Shown here in pieces: positions 1-7,098 of a DNA stretch of 13,894 bases (the first letter of the stretch is position 1; each line of letters begins with the position of its first letter). The DNA comes from an uncultured Cetobacterium sp. (GTDB lineage: Bacteria; Fusobacteriota; Fusobacteriia; Fusobacteriales; Fusobacteriaceae). Below the pieces are notes generated by a model that had not been told where the DNA came from, made no database searches, and was given only the letters and a program-made list of their open reading frames with translations. The stretch is from positions 1 through 13,894 of the forward strand of contig CAAFWD010000049.1 in assembly GCA_900766645.1 (NCBI GenBank), written 5' to 3'. Position numbers and translations under genes: made by a program.

Positions 1-177
1 AAAGTAAATATAGGGAATATGCATATGGCAGAGGGTAAAAAACAAATTTCAAAAGCTGTATGTGTAAATGAGGATGACATATGTGCATTTAAAAGGTTAA
101 AAGAAAAAGGAGTAGAGTTAGAAATTCAGAGAGTACCTACAGAAGGAAAAGAAAATATCTGGAATCTTATAAAATAA
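1..177 (+). CDS. PTS mannose-family IIB component, C-terminal part (5' end outside window)
   Basis: The frame is open from the first base to a TAA at 175-177 and encodes the last 58 residues. The segment VNIGNMHMAEGKKQ, followed by a V.VNEDDI stretch and the ending VELEIQRVPTEGKENI, is typical of the C-terminal half of mannose/fructose/sorbose-family IIB proteins. These cytoplasmic domains carry the phosphate from IIA on a histidine and pass it to the sugar during uptake. The phosphorylated histidine lies in the missing N-terminal part. The IIC gene begins 17 bases downstream, so this is the first visible gene of a IIB-IIC-IID-IIA operon. Family assignment is firm; the sugar is not determined. 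The order resembles GalNAc-type (aga) and glycosaminoglycan-disaccharide PTS operons, which is only a hint. Confidence 0.9.
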   Translation, partial: KVNIGNMHMAEGKKQISKAVCVNEDDICAFKRLKEKGVELEIQRVPTEGKENIWNLIK

Positions 178-194
178 AAGAGGGAGGATTTAGT

Positions 195-971
195 ATGTTT
201 TTTCAATCACTATTGGTTGCAATTTATGCAGGAATAGCAGGTATCGATTTATTTAATGGTTTAAGTCATATTCATAGACCATTAGTAAGTGGTCTAGTAG
301 TTGGAATTATACTAGGGGATATTAGGACAGGACTTATTGCAGGAGCAACTCTAGAGCTTGTTTGGATGGGAGCAGTGCCAGTTGGAGGAGCTCAACCACC
401 AAATGTTGTTGTTGGAGGAATAATAGGATCAGCCTTTGCAATATTGACAGGGCAGGAACCTACAACAGCTGTAGGAATAGCGATTCCGTTTGCAGTGGCA
501 GTTCAAGCTTGCATAACTTTATTATTTACTTTTTTCTCTCCAGTTATGCATAAAGCAGATATATTTGCTGAAAAATGTGATGATAGAGGAATAGATAAAA
601 TAAATTATTCTGGAATGGCAATATTATTTGTATTCTATTTCACGGTGACATTCCTACCTATTTCAATAGGAGCGGAGGCAGCAAGAGCAATTGTCACACT
701 TTTACCAGAATGGTTAATTGGTGGATTTGGAGTAGCTGGTGGAATGATGCCTGCTATAGGATTTGCTTTATTATTAAATATAATGTTTAAGAAAGACTAT
801 ATAATTTTTTTCGTACTTGGGTTTATTTTAGCAACATATTTGAACCTTCCAGTTATTGCTATAGCAGCAATAGGACTTATGCTAGCTATTTATGATTATC
901 AAATTAATAAAAAGATGGATCAATTAGAGCCAGTAGCTAAAGATGAGGAGGATTATAGTGATGGAATATAA
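195..971 (+). CDS. PTS mannose-family IIC component (membrane permease subunit)
   Basis: A 258-residue, strongly hydrophobic protein with about seven or more membrane segments, the normal size for EII-Sor/Man IIC subunits. Family hallmarks are the N-terminal LVAIYAGIAGID stretch, the GDIRTGLIAGATLELVWMG segment near residues 41-59 and the GGAQPPNVVVGGIIG loop near 64-78. IIC and IID together form the inner-membrane channel that moves the sugar while IIB phosphorylates it. The ATG at 195 follows AGGGAGG (181-187) by seven bases, so the start is well supported. The stop overlaps the start of the IID gene by 11 bases, suggesting translational coupling. Relatives of AgaW/AgaC and ManY cannot be told apart by eye, so the substrate (mannose, fructose, sorbose, GalNAc or another amino sugar) is open. 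Confidence 0.93.
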   Translation: MFFQSLLVAIYAGIAGIDLFNGLSHIHRPLVSGLVVGIILGDIRTGLIAGATLELVWMGAVPVGGAQPPNVVVGGIIGSAFAILTGQEPTTAVGIAIPFAVAVQACITLLFTFFSPVMHKADIFAEKCDDRGIDKINYSGMAILFVFYFTVTFLPISIGAEAARAIVTLLPEWLIGGFGVAGGMMPAIGFALLLNIMFKKDYIIFFVLGFILATYLNLPVIAIAAIGLMLAIYDYQINKKMDQLEPVAKDEEDYSDGI

Positions 972-1776
972 TGGATATAAAGATAGAAGTCAAGAAAAAG
1001 TAATAACTAAAAAAGAATTAAATCATATGGTTTGGAGATCTTTTTTACTACAGGCGTCTTTTAACTACGAGAGAATGCAAGCATGTGGTTGGTTATATAG
1101 TATGCTACCAGGATTAAAAAAAATTCATAAAGAAAAAGAGGACCTTTCAAAGTCTATGAAACTTCATATGGAATTCTTTAATGTACATCCGTTTTTAGTT
1201 ACGTTTGTACAGGGGATAGTAGCTGCTATGGAGGAGAATAAAGAAAGTCAAGAATCTATAAGAGGAATAAAGATAGCGCTTATGGGACCATTAGGTGGAA
1301 TAGGAGATGCATTATTTTGGTTTACATTATTACCAATAGCAGCTAGTATAGGGGTATCATTAGCTCTTGAAGGGAATATGGCAGGACCGATTATATTCTT
1401 ACTGTTATTTAATGCTGTACATATATTTTTAAGATTTTTCTTAATGCATTATTCATATAAAATGGGAGTAGGAGCAATTGAAAAATTAAAAGGTGACACA
1501 GAGTATGTAACAAAAGGTTCTTTAATTTTAGGACTGACAGTTGTTGGAGGACTGATAGCTTCATTTGTTAGATTTAGCATACCGTTTGTAATAAATGTTG
1601 GATCAGCTTCTGTTAATATTCAAGCTGATGTAATAGATAAAATTATGCCGAACTTATTGCCACTTCTTTATACATTATTTATGTTTTATTTATTAAAGAA
1701 GGGTAAAACTCCAATAACTTTAATTATGATAACCTTAGCAATTGGTATTATTGGAAGAGGATTAGGAATACTATAA
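961..1776 (+). CDS. PTS mannose-family IID component (membrane permease subunit)
   Basis: I choose the ATG at 961 (271 residues). GAGGAGG at 945-951 sits nine bases upstream of it, and the in-frame ATG at 943 lies at that ribosome-binding site and is poorly placed. The N-terminal region KKELNHMVWRSFLLQASFNYER matches the conserved start of IID proteins (usually K.dl...f.RS...q.s.nyerm). It is followed by FFNVHPFLVTFVQGIV and by the GIKIALMGPLGGIGDALFWF signature near residues 100-119. The C-terminal half carries several hydrophobic segments. IID pairs with IIC to form the sugar channel of mannose-type PTS systems, the only PTS family with this subunit. It overlaps the IIC gene and lies 18 bases before the IIA gene, in one operon. 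Confidence 0.93.
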   Translation: MEYNGYKDRSQEKVITKKELNHMVWRSFLLQASFNYERMQACGWLYSMLPGLKKIHKEKEDLSKSMKLHMEFFNVHPFLVTFVQGIVAAMEENKESQESIRGIKIALMGPLGGIGDALFWFTLLPIAASIGVSLALEGNMAGPIIFLLLFNAVHIFLRFFLMHYSYKMGVGAIEKLKGDTEYVTKGSLILGLTVVGGLIASFVRFSIPFVINVGSASVNIQADVIDKIMPNLLPLLYTLFMFYLLKKGKTPITLIMITLAIGIIGRGLGIL

Positions 1777-1794
1777 AAATAAAAAAGGAGAGAT

Positions 1795-2229
1795 ATGCTA
1801 GGAATAGTTGTTAGTGGTCATGGCGAGTTTGCAGGTGGTTTAGAGAAAACGGTCGAATACGTTTTAGGAAGACAAGAAAATATGTTTTATGTAAACTTTA
1901 ATGATGGAATGGGAACAAAAGAACTAGAAGACAAATATGCAGAGTGTATAGAACAGAGTGTCGGAGAGGGGATATTATTTTTAACAGATTTGGCAGGAGG
2001 TACTCCATTTTCAACTGCAGTGAATCTTTCTATGAAAAATCCAAATATCAAAGTGATAGGTGGATGCAATATGCCTATGATTTTGTCTACGCTTGAATTA
2101 AGGGAGGAAGCGGGAGATATAAAAGAAATTTTAGAGAATATATTGGAATTTTCAAAATCTTCAATTGTTTCTTTTCAAAATATAGATATAAATAAAAATA
2201 TTGAGTTAATAGATGAGGATGGGATTTAA
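1795..2229 (+). CDS. PTS mannose-family IIA component
   Basis: A 144-residue soluble protein, the usual size of a stand-alone IIA of the mannose family (PF03610). The N terminus MLGIVVSGHGEFAGG contains His9 in the SGHG context, which in this family is phosphorylated by HPr-His-P. The segment ILFLTDLAGGTPF near residues 60-72 is the second hallmark, with the D-L-x-GGTP signature close to the active site. The phosphate then goes to the IIB histidine. The ATG at 1795 follows AAGGAGA (1785-1791). It is the last gene of the PTS operon and a strong terminator starts four bases after its stop. A IIA separate from IIB, placed last after IIB-IIC-IID, resembles the aga V-W-E-F arrangement more than the fused ManX type. 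That is suggestive, not proof of an amino-sugar substrate. Confidence 0.92.
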   Translation: MLGIVVSGHGEFAGGLEKTVEYVLGRQENMFYVNFNDGMGTKELEDKYAECIEQSVGEGILFLTDLAGGTPFSTAVNLSMKNPNIKVIGGCNMPMILSTLELREEAGDIKEILENILEFSKSSIVSFQNIDINKNIELIDEDGI

Positions 2230-2232
2230 AAT

Positions 2233-2266
2233 AAAGTAGCTGAGAATATATTCTCAGCTACTTTTT
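2233..2266 (+). terminator. Rho-independent terminator of the PTS operon
   Basis: The arms 2233-2247 (AAAGTAGCTGAGAAT) and 2250-2264 (ATTCTCAGCTACTTT) are perfect complements, 15 base pairs with a tiny central loop whose innermost pairs must open. The 3' arm runs into a T-run at 2262-2266. It lies directly after the IIA stop codon. Confidence 0.92.
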
Positions 2267-2298
2267 ATGATAATAATATACTTAAAAAAGTAAAGAAA

Positions 2299-2327
2299 TA
2301 GAAAAACAGAATAGATAGTGTTATAAT
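2299..2327 (+). promoter_or_regulatory. Putative promoter of the WYL-domain regulator gene
   Basis: A perfect -10 hexamer TATAAT lies at 2322-2327. Seventeen bases upstream is a weak -35 candidate, TAGAAA at 2299-2304. It lies between the PTS terminator and the gene starting at 2352, so this gene probably has its own promoter. In such AT-rich DNA the -35 assignment is uncertain. Confidence 0.5.
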
Positions 2328-2351
2328 AAACAGAAAAGCTGTGGAGAAGAT

Positions 2352-3185
2352 ATGGAAAAGAAAATTAGAGTAACTTTACCAAAAAGGATATTAGATATAT
2401 TAACTGAAGATATGGAAGAGTTTAAAATAAAAAAAAATACACTATTAAATTATATTTTTGAAAATTTAAAAATGAAATTTTCAAAGGAAGGATTTAAATA
2501 CAGTGGTGAAAGTGGAGTAGTTCAATTTAATTTAAATAAAAAAAATAAAGAATATTATTATGAATTTTTATTAGAAAATGGGATACAAAATGAATCTGAA
2601 TTTTTTAGAGAAATTTGTATAATTTATGGAGAGCAAAGTAGAAAAGATAGAGAACTTTTCTTATTTAAAGAACTTGTTGAAAGATTAAAAATAGCTACAA
2701 AAGAAAAAAAACGTATAAAGATAACATTTCAAGATGGAAGAGAAACAACGGTTGAACCATATTTTTTAGGGGCATCTAAATTGGAGCTTTCAAATTATAT
2801 TTTTTGTTATAATTTGGATGAAGATAAATGGAAAAATTATAAATTGAAATATGTGGATAAAATTTACATAACAAAAAATAAATTTATGAGTAGAGATGAA
2901 AAATTTGTAGAAAGTATTAGAAAGGATTTTGATCCATTTTTGTCTAAAGGAAAAAAAGTAATAATTAAACTTACAGACAATGGAGAAAAAATATTTAAGA
3001 CAATTAGAGTCAATAGACCAAAAGTTTTAAATAAAAAAGAGAATTTATACGAATTAGAATGTTCTCAAGAAAAAGCAAAAAGATATTTTACATTTTTCTT
3101 AGATGAAGTAGAAATACTAGAACCAAAAGAGTTAAGAGAGTGGTTTAGAAATAAATTGAAAAAAGCATATGAGCAATATAAATAA
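2352..3185 (+). CDS. Probable transcription regulator with two RHH-like segments and a WYL-like domain
   Basis: A 277-residue charged, soluble protein with no membrane segment. Residues 5-39 read as a ribbon-helix-helix unit: strand IRVTLP, a helix, then KNTLLNYIFENL. A second unit of the same shape appears at 56-95: strand VVQFNL, helix near 65-76, then NESEFFREICIIYGEQ. Residues 121-178 resemble a WYL domain (KRIKITFQDGR, a VEPYFLG segment at 134-140, then a Y.LKYVDKIYIT stretch). The eponymous W-Y-L position reads NYIFCY instead. Residues about 200-262 look like the WCX extension (FFLDEVEILEPKELREWF). Known WYL regulators sense small ligands or nucleic acids through this domain, and RHH folds bind DNA. 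DNA binding and ligand sensing here are inferences. The ATG at 2352 follows GGAGA. Target genes are unknown; the gene stands alone between terminators. Confidence 0.7.
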   Translation: MEKKIRVTLPKRILDILTEDMEEFKIKKNTLLNYIFENLKMKFSKEGFKYSGESGVVQFNLNKKNKEYYYEFLLENGIQNESEFFREICIIYGEQSRKDRELFLFKELVERLKIATKEKKRIKITFQDGRETTVEPYFLGASKLELSNYIFCYNLDEDKWKNYKLKYVDKIYITKNKFMSRDEKFVESIRKDFDPFLSKGKKVIIKLTDNGEKIFKTIRVNRPKVLNKKENLYELECSQEKAKRYFTFFLDEVEILEPKELREWFRNKLKKAYEQYK

Positions 3186-3212
3186 AAAACGTCTAAATTT
3201 AGACGTTTTTTT
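3184..3212. terminator. Bidirectional terminator shared by the WYL and MATE genes
   Basis: ACGTCTAAA at 3189-3197 and TTTAGACGT at 3198-3206 form a perfect palindrome. It is flanked by A-runs on the left (3184-3189) and T-runs on the right (3206-3212), so both strands give a hairpin followed by U residues. It overlaps the end of the plus-strand gene (stop at 3183-3185) and lies 14 bases beyond the stop of the converging minus-strand gene. Confidence 0.85.
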
Positions 3213-3225
3213 ATTTGTATAAAAT

Positions 3226-4569
3226 TTAAACTTGAATATATTTCCATTTCCCTTGTTTAAATCTTTTAAAACAAGCTCCACCTCTGAAGGTTAGATCAAG
3301 AATCATAACAATCCAAGCTCCATTAAGACCAAAGTTTAAAACATAAAGGAAAAGATAAGTGAATGGAATTCTGATAAGATACATTCCTAAAGCTGTAATC
3401 CAAAGAACAGATTTAGTATCACCAGCTCCTCTTAGAGCGCCACTCAAAACCATTGAAACAGCCAGAACAGGTTGAGCTATAGAAACAATTCTCAACGCGG
3501 AACTTGCCATAGGAATTATAGCAGTATCTTTGGTGAAAAGAGAGATAACAAATTTAGGGAAAAACATAAAAATAAAACCAAATGTTGTCATAACAAAAAC
3601 AGCTAAAAGGGTATTTAGATACCCAGCTTTTTTTGCATTTTGGTATTCGTCAGAACCCATATATTGTCCAACTAGAGCAGTTCCAGCTACTGAAAATCCA
3701 AATCCAAGATTAAATGAAAATGATTCTGCAGTAAGTGCAATTTTATGAGCAGCATATTGAAGAGTTCCTAAATTGATAACCATAGCTTCAAAAATAAGCA
3801 TTCCAATTCTAAAAAGGAGTTGTTCACCAGCAGATGGAAGTCCTACTTTAATTAATCTTCTACAAATATCTTTTTTTAAGATAAAGTCACTTAATTTTAA
3901 AGATATGCAATAATTTGTTTTATAATAAATTAAAAGCGCAAAGATTAAAGTTGAAAGCCCTCTAGAAAGAGTGGTAGCAATTCCAGCACCTAAAACTCCC
4001 AAGTTTAATACAAAGATAAAAAGATAGTTTAAAATGACGTTTGAAACAATGCTGATAGTATTGTTAATAAGAGGAATTTTTGCTTTACTAATAGATCTAA
4101 ATCCATATGAAAATATTATATTAAAACAAAGAAAAGGGATTCCTAAAGATACAATTTTAAAATATTCTAAAGCTTCACCAACAGGTTGATTTTTGCTAAT
4201 GATTTTAAGGATGTCCTTTCCAAAAAAAATAAAAACAAGTGTTACAAAAAGAGCCGCTGGAAACCCCATAATTAAACTTTGACTCATACCATCTTTGGCT
4301 TCAGAGTAATTTTTAGCACCGAAAGCTCGGCTAACCATTGCAGTAGTTCCAACACTAATTGCAAAAAAGACAGGAATAATAACCATGATAGGAGCAGTTC
4401 CAATTCCCACAGAAGCGATGGCTTCTGGTCCTAACCGACCAACCATGATAAGATCAAAAAAACCTAAAAGTGTTTGCACAAACATATCAATAATGGTTGG
4501 CAAAGCAATAGTGAAAATAGAAAAAATTTCTTTTCTATTTTCTGTCCAGAAAAGTAAAACCCTTTTCAA
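3226..4569 (-). CDS. MATE-family multidrug/cation-coupled efflux protein
   Basis: A 447-residue polytopic membrane protein, close to the usual 440-460 residues and 12 helices of MATE exporters (NorM/DinF/MepA superfamily). N-half signatures are GFFDLIMVGRLGPEA near residues 36-50 and GTTAMVSRAFGAKN near 74-87. The C-half repeat carries the matching GTALVGQYMGS segment, then VLSGALRGAGDTK, and the protein ends in the typical ILDLTFRGG..FKRFKQGKWK. Such proteins expel cationic drugs, toxins or metabolites using a Na+ or H+ gradient; the substrate cannot be read from sequence. The start is TTG (4567-4569 on the complement), supported by AGGAGG at 4577-4582 with a seven-base gap. There is no nearby ATG with a comparable site. 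Monocistronic, converging on the WYL regulator gene. The fold is certain; the subfamily is not. Confidence 0.92.
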   Translation of the reverse strand: MKRVLLFWTENRKEIFSIFTIALPTIIDMFVQTLLGFFDLIMVGRLGPEAIASVGIGTAPIMVIIPVFFAISVGTTAMVSRAFGAKNYSEAKDGMSQSLIMGFPAALFVTLVFIFFGKDILKIISKNQPVGEALEYFKIVSLGIPFLCFNIIFSYGFRSISKAKIPLINNTISIVSNVILNYLFIFVLNLGVLGAGIATTLSRGLSTLIFALLIYYKTNYCISLKLSDFILKKDICRRLIKVGLPSAGEQLLFRIGMLIFEAMVINLGTLQYAAHKIALTAESFSFNLGFGFSVAGTALVGQYMGSDEYQNAKKAGYLNTLLAVFVMTTFGFIFMFFPKFVISLFTKDTAIIPMASSALRIVSIAQPVLAVSMVLSGALRGAGDTKSVLWITALGMYLIRIPFTYLFLYVLNFGLNGAWIVMILDLTFRGGACFKRFKQGKWKYIQV

Positions 4570-4600
4570 AATAACCCCTCCTAAATATTGTATAAAGAGT

Positions 4601-4606
4601 ATTATA
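4601..4606 (-). promoter_or_regulatory. Putative -10 element of the MATE gene
   Basis: The minus strand reads TATAAT across 4606-4601, about 31 bases upstream of the TTG start and just after the terminator of the thiamine operon. No convincing -35 hexamer is visible at the right distance. This is a plausible but weakly supported promoter. Confidence 0.4.
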
Positions 4607-4616
4607 TAGTAAAAAT

Positions 4617-4655
4617 GAAAAAAAGGATATAAATTTCAAAAGAAATTTATATCCT
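4617..4655 (-). terminator. Rho-independent terminator of the thiamine salvage operon
   Basis: The arms AGGATATAAATTTC (4624-4637) and GAAATTTATATCCT (4642-4655) are perfect 14-base complements around an AAAA loop. On the minus strand the hairpin is followed by a T-run (complement of 4618-4624). It lies eight bases past the stop of the substrate-binding protein gene. Confidence 0.9.
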
Positions 4656-4662
4656 AACTTAA

Positions 4663-5655
4663 CTAGTTTAAATTAATGAAAAAAGTTTCTGGAGGAAGTT
4701 TTTTATTTATAATTTTTTTATCATAAAGCCAATTTATATTATTTTCCCAAACTTCTTTTTTTTGACTCAAAAATGGAGCATTTTCAGTTTCCATTAATGG
4801 AAGCAAAATATCTAAACTTTGTTTTTCAACACTTTCAGTAAGAGGGAATTGATCAGCTTCTTGTTTAGAAAGTAGAAGTTTTAAAGAACCATCGGGATCA
4901 TTTTTCATATCATTAAATCCTTTATTAAAAGCTCTTAAAACTTTTTGATAAGTTTCTTTTTTAGTTTTTAACAGATCTTCATTTGCTACTAAAATAAGTT
5001 CGTATGCTGTAGGAATACCATATTCATCAACAAGAAAATAGTTAATGTCAAGACCTTTATCTTTCATAACTGGAATTTCATGATTAACCATACCTCCAAT
5101 TGTAAAATCTACTTGATTTGTGATCATAGAAGTTAAAAGCTCAAACCCAACATCTATAACTTGTACATCTTCATATTGTGCTCCATCACTTTCCATCATA
5201 GTAGAAAGATAAGCATCAGAAAGTGCACCTCCACTTGTTCCAGCTATTTTACCTTTAAAATCTTTTGGAGAGTTTATATTTTTATTTTTTAGAGATATTA
5301 TTGTATTTACAGATCTTTGTAAAACAGCACCGAAAGCTTTAACTGGAATATTTTCATTGGTTTTAGCCATAATAATATTATTTAAATAATAAATTCCCAT
5401 GTCAGCTTTTTTAGCAGCAGGAAGAGTCAACGAATCAGAAACTGATGATGGATAAAGTATTTTAAGATCAATCCCCTCATCTTTAAAATATCCTTTTTCT
5501 ACAGCATTATATATAAAACTATGAACAGCATTTGGATACCAGTCTAAGACAATACTAACCTCTTCTAATTTTTTAGGTTCATCAATAGTTTTATTTTCTT
5601 TGTTACATCCTAAAAATGTAGTGATAATTAAGAGACACAGTAATAATTTTTTCAT
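4663..5655 (-). CDS. ABC transporter substrate-binding lipoprotein, ThiY/NMT1 (THI5) family
   Basis: I choose the ATG at 5655 (330 residues). A longer frame would begin with TTG at 5673 and spoil the signal peptide. MKKLLLCLLIITTFLGC is a lipoprotein signal with Cys17 as lipid anchor; Phe at -3 is slightly unusual for a lipobox. The mature part opens with VSIVLDWYPNAVH near residues 33-45, then YNAVEKGYFKDEGIDL. This is the classic start of NMT1/THI5-like proteins that bind pyrimidine thiamine precursors such as formylaminopyrimidine or HMP. GTSGG-type and MITNQVDFTIGG segments are also typical. The GGAGG at 5667-5671 is 11 bases from the ATG, rather far. The permease gene ends two bases upstream. 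A TPP riboswitch and TenA in the same operon make a thiamine-precursor ligand much likelier than a sulfonate or nitrate. The exact ligand is inferred. Confidence 0.88.
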   Translation of the reverse strand: MKKLLLCLLIITTFLGCNKENKTIDEPKKLEEVSIVLDWYPNAVHSFIYNAVEKGYFKDEGIDLKILYPSSVSDSLTLPAAKKADMGIYYLNNIIMAKTNENIPVKAFGAVLQRSVNTIISLKNKNINSPKDFKGKIAGTSGGALSDAYLSTMMESDGAQYEDVQVIDVGFELLTSMITNQVDFTIGGMVNHEIPVMKDKGLDINYFLVDEYGIPTAYELILVANEDLLKTKKETYQKVLRAFNKGFNDMKNDPDGSLKLLLSKQEADQFPLTESVEKQSLDILLPLMETENAPFLSQKKEVWENNINWLYDKKIINKKLPPETFFINLN

Positions 5656-5657
5656 TT

Positions 5658-6398
5658 TTATTTTTTCCTCCAATGTAGTGTTATTTTTTCAAAAATATTT
5701 ACAAGTTGCACTAGTGTAATAGCTAAAAGAGAGATTAAAACTATCGGAGCAAAAACACCAGCTCCATCAAGTTGAGTCATCATTCTTTTGCTAAAATATC
5801 CAAGACCGGCAGTAGCTCCTAACCATTCTCCAATAGCTGCTCCAATTAAAACAAGGGGAATACTTATTTTTAAGGATGAAAAAAAGTTAGGCAGTGCTGA
5901 TGGTAGTTTTAATTTAAAAAATATATCCCAAGGACTAGCCTTTAAACTTTTAAAAAAATCTAGGTAGTCTTTATCAACAGAACGTAATCCGTCAAAAATA
6001 TTTATTGTAACAGGGAAAAATGTTATTAGAACAGAAACCATAACCTTACTCCAAATAGAATATCCAAACCATAGAATGAAAATTGGTGCTAAAGCAGTGG
6101 TAGGGATAGTTTGAGTAGTTACAATAATTGGATATATAGCTTCTTCTATTTTTTTATTATGATCCATAAGAACAGCTAAAAATACTCCAATTAATAGAGA
6201 TAAAATAAGAGAAACTAAAGCTGTTTCCAATGTTATTGGAAGGTGTTTAAAAAAAAGACCTTCTTTAAGATTCCAAATTTTTTTTAAAATAGCAGTAGGC
6301 CATGGAAGGATGAAAAGCATCCCAAGAGATCTACCGATTATCTCCCAAATTGAAAAAAATAAGAGAGTAGATAAAAGACTTGGAGATATTTTTTTCAT
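5658..6398 (-). CDS. ABC transporter permease, ThiX type (thiamine-precursor uptake)
   Basis: A 246-residue inner-membrane protein with about six hydrophobic helices, of the BPD_transp_1 family close to the SsuC/TauC/ThiX group. The cytoplasmic coupling loop (EAA motif) lies near residues 148-170, as FFKSLKASPWDIFFKLKLP plus SALP, with Ser in place of the usual conserved Gly. Other family marks are TTQTIPTTALAPIFILWFG (94-112) and the GAAIGEWLGATAGLGY segment (186-201), where ...EW.G...GLG is typical. The ATG (6396-6398) shares its first base with the last base of the ATPase stop codon (TAATG), preceded by an AGGGGG site, so translation is probably coupled. Function as a thiamine-precursor channel is inferred from the riboswitch, TenA and the ThiY-like partner. 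Confidence 0.9.
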   Translation of the reverse strand: MKKISPSLLSTLLFFSIWEIIGRSLGMLFILPWPTAILKKIWNLKEGLFFKHLPITLETALVSLILSLLIGVFLAVLMDHNKKIEEAIYPIIVTTQTIPTTALAPIFILWFGYSIWSKVMVSVLITFFPVTINIFDGLRSVDKDYLDFFKSLKASPWDIFFKLKLPSALPNFFSSLKISIPLVLIGAAIGEWLGATAGLGYFSKRMMTQLDGAGVFAPIVLISLLAITLVQLVNIFEKITLHWRKK

Positions 6399-7096
6399 TA
6401 GTTTTCCCCCTTTATCACTTTTAAAATTTTATTTTTTAACTCTATAGATTCATTTAAAGTTATATCTTTTGGGATAGAAAACTCTTGGAAAGATTCAATG
6501 GGTTTTTCTTTACATACAAGGATACGATCAGACAAAAAGATAGCTTCATTTATATCATGAGTTATAAAGATCATACTTTTATTGAACTCGCGAATATTTT
6601 TTAAAAGCCATTTTTGTAGTTCCTCTTTAGTTATTGCATCTAAAGCTGAAAAGGGTTCATCTAAAAGAAGAATGTCTCCATCATTTAAAAGTGTTCTAAT
6701 GAATGAAACCCTTTGCCTCATTCCCCCTGAAAGCTGTTGAGGTAAGTAGTTTTGATATTCATCAAGTTCTAATTTTTTTAGAAATTTAATAGCTTTTTCT
6801 TTTCCAGTTTTTAAACAACTATTTTTTAATTCAATAGGAAGAAGAACATTTTCCAAAACTGTTCTCCAAGGAAGAAGGAGATCTTTTTGTGGCATGTATG
6901 AAGTGTTCAAGCCATTAATATCACCGAGGTAATTTTTTTCTATTCCAGCAATCAATTTAATAATAGTTGACTTACCACATCCGCTGCTTCCAACAATAGA
7001 AACAAGTTCATTTTTTTTAAGTTGCAGATTTAAGTTTTTAATAATATTTATATTATCATAAGAGAAACTTAAATTATTTATAGTTAAAACAGGCAT
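6398..7096 (-). CDS. ABC transporter ATP-binding protein, ThiZ type
   Basis: A 232-residue ATPase subunit with every expected motif in place: Walker A GSSGCGKST (36-44), Q-loop Gln70 in YMPQKDLLLPW, signature LSGGMRQR (122-129), Walker B ILLLDEP (142-148), D-loop SALD (150-153) and the H-loop His180 in FITHD. The MPQ..LLPW form of the Q-loop region is typical of the SsuB/TauB/ThiZ subfamily. It energises import through the permease encoded next. The ATG at 7096 is two bases after the tenA stop, and its GGAG site lies inside the end of tenA. Substrate assignment rests on the operon and its TPP riboswitch; by motif alone it could equally serve a taurine- or sulfonate-type transporter. Confidence 0.9.
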   Translation of the reverse strand: MPVLTINNLSFSYDNINIIKNLNLQLKKNELVSIVGSSGCGKSTIIKLIAGIEKNYLGDINGLNTSYMPQKDLLLPWRTVLENVLLPIELKNSCLKTGKEKAIKFLKKLELDEYQNYLPQQLSGGMRQRVSFIRTLLNDGDILLLDEPFSALDAITKEELQKWLLKNIREFNKSMIFITHDINEAIFLSDRILVCKEKPIESFQEFSIPKDITLNESIELKNKILKVIKGEN

Positions 7097-7098
7097 TA

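Noticed and set aside
362..553. Short plus-strand open frame inside the IIC gene
   Set aside because: It is wholly within a well-supported gene in another frame, is Ser/Cys/Arg-rich without recognisable features, and lacks a ribosome-binding site.
943..960. An earlier ATG for the IID gene
   Set aside because: This ATG lies at the GAGGAGG that serves the ATG at 961 and has no good site of its own.
3530..3748. Plus-strand open frames antisense to the MATE gene (also 4385-4609)
   Set aside because: They are shadows of the MATE coding frame with no ribosome-binding site or recognisable protein.
5656..5673. A TTG start extending the substrate-binding protein by six residues
   Set aside because: It puts charged residues in front of a standard lipoprotein signal, and it would overlap the permease gene end. 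The ATG at 5655 gives a normal signal peptide.
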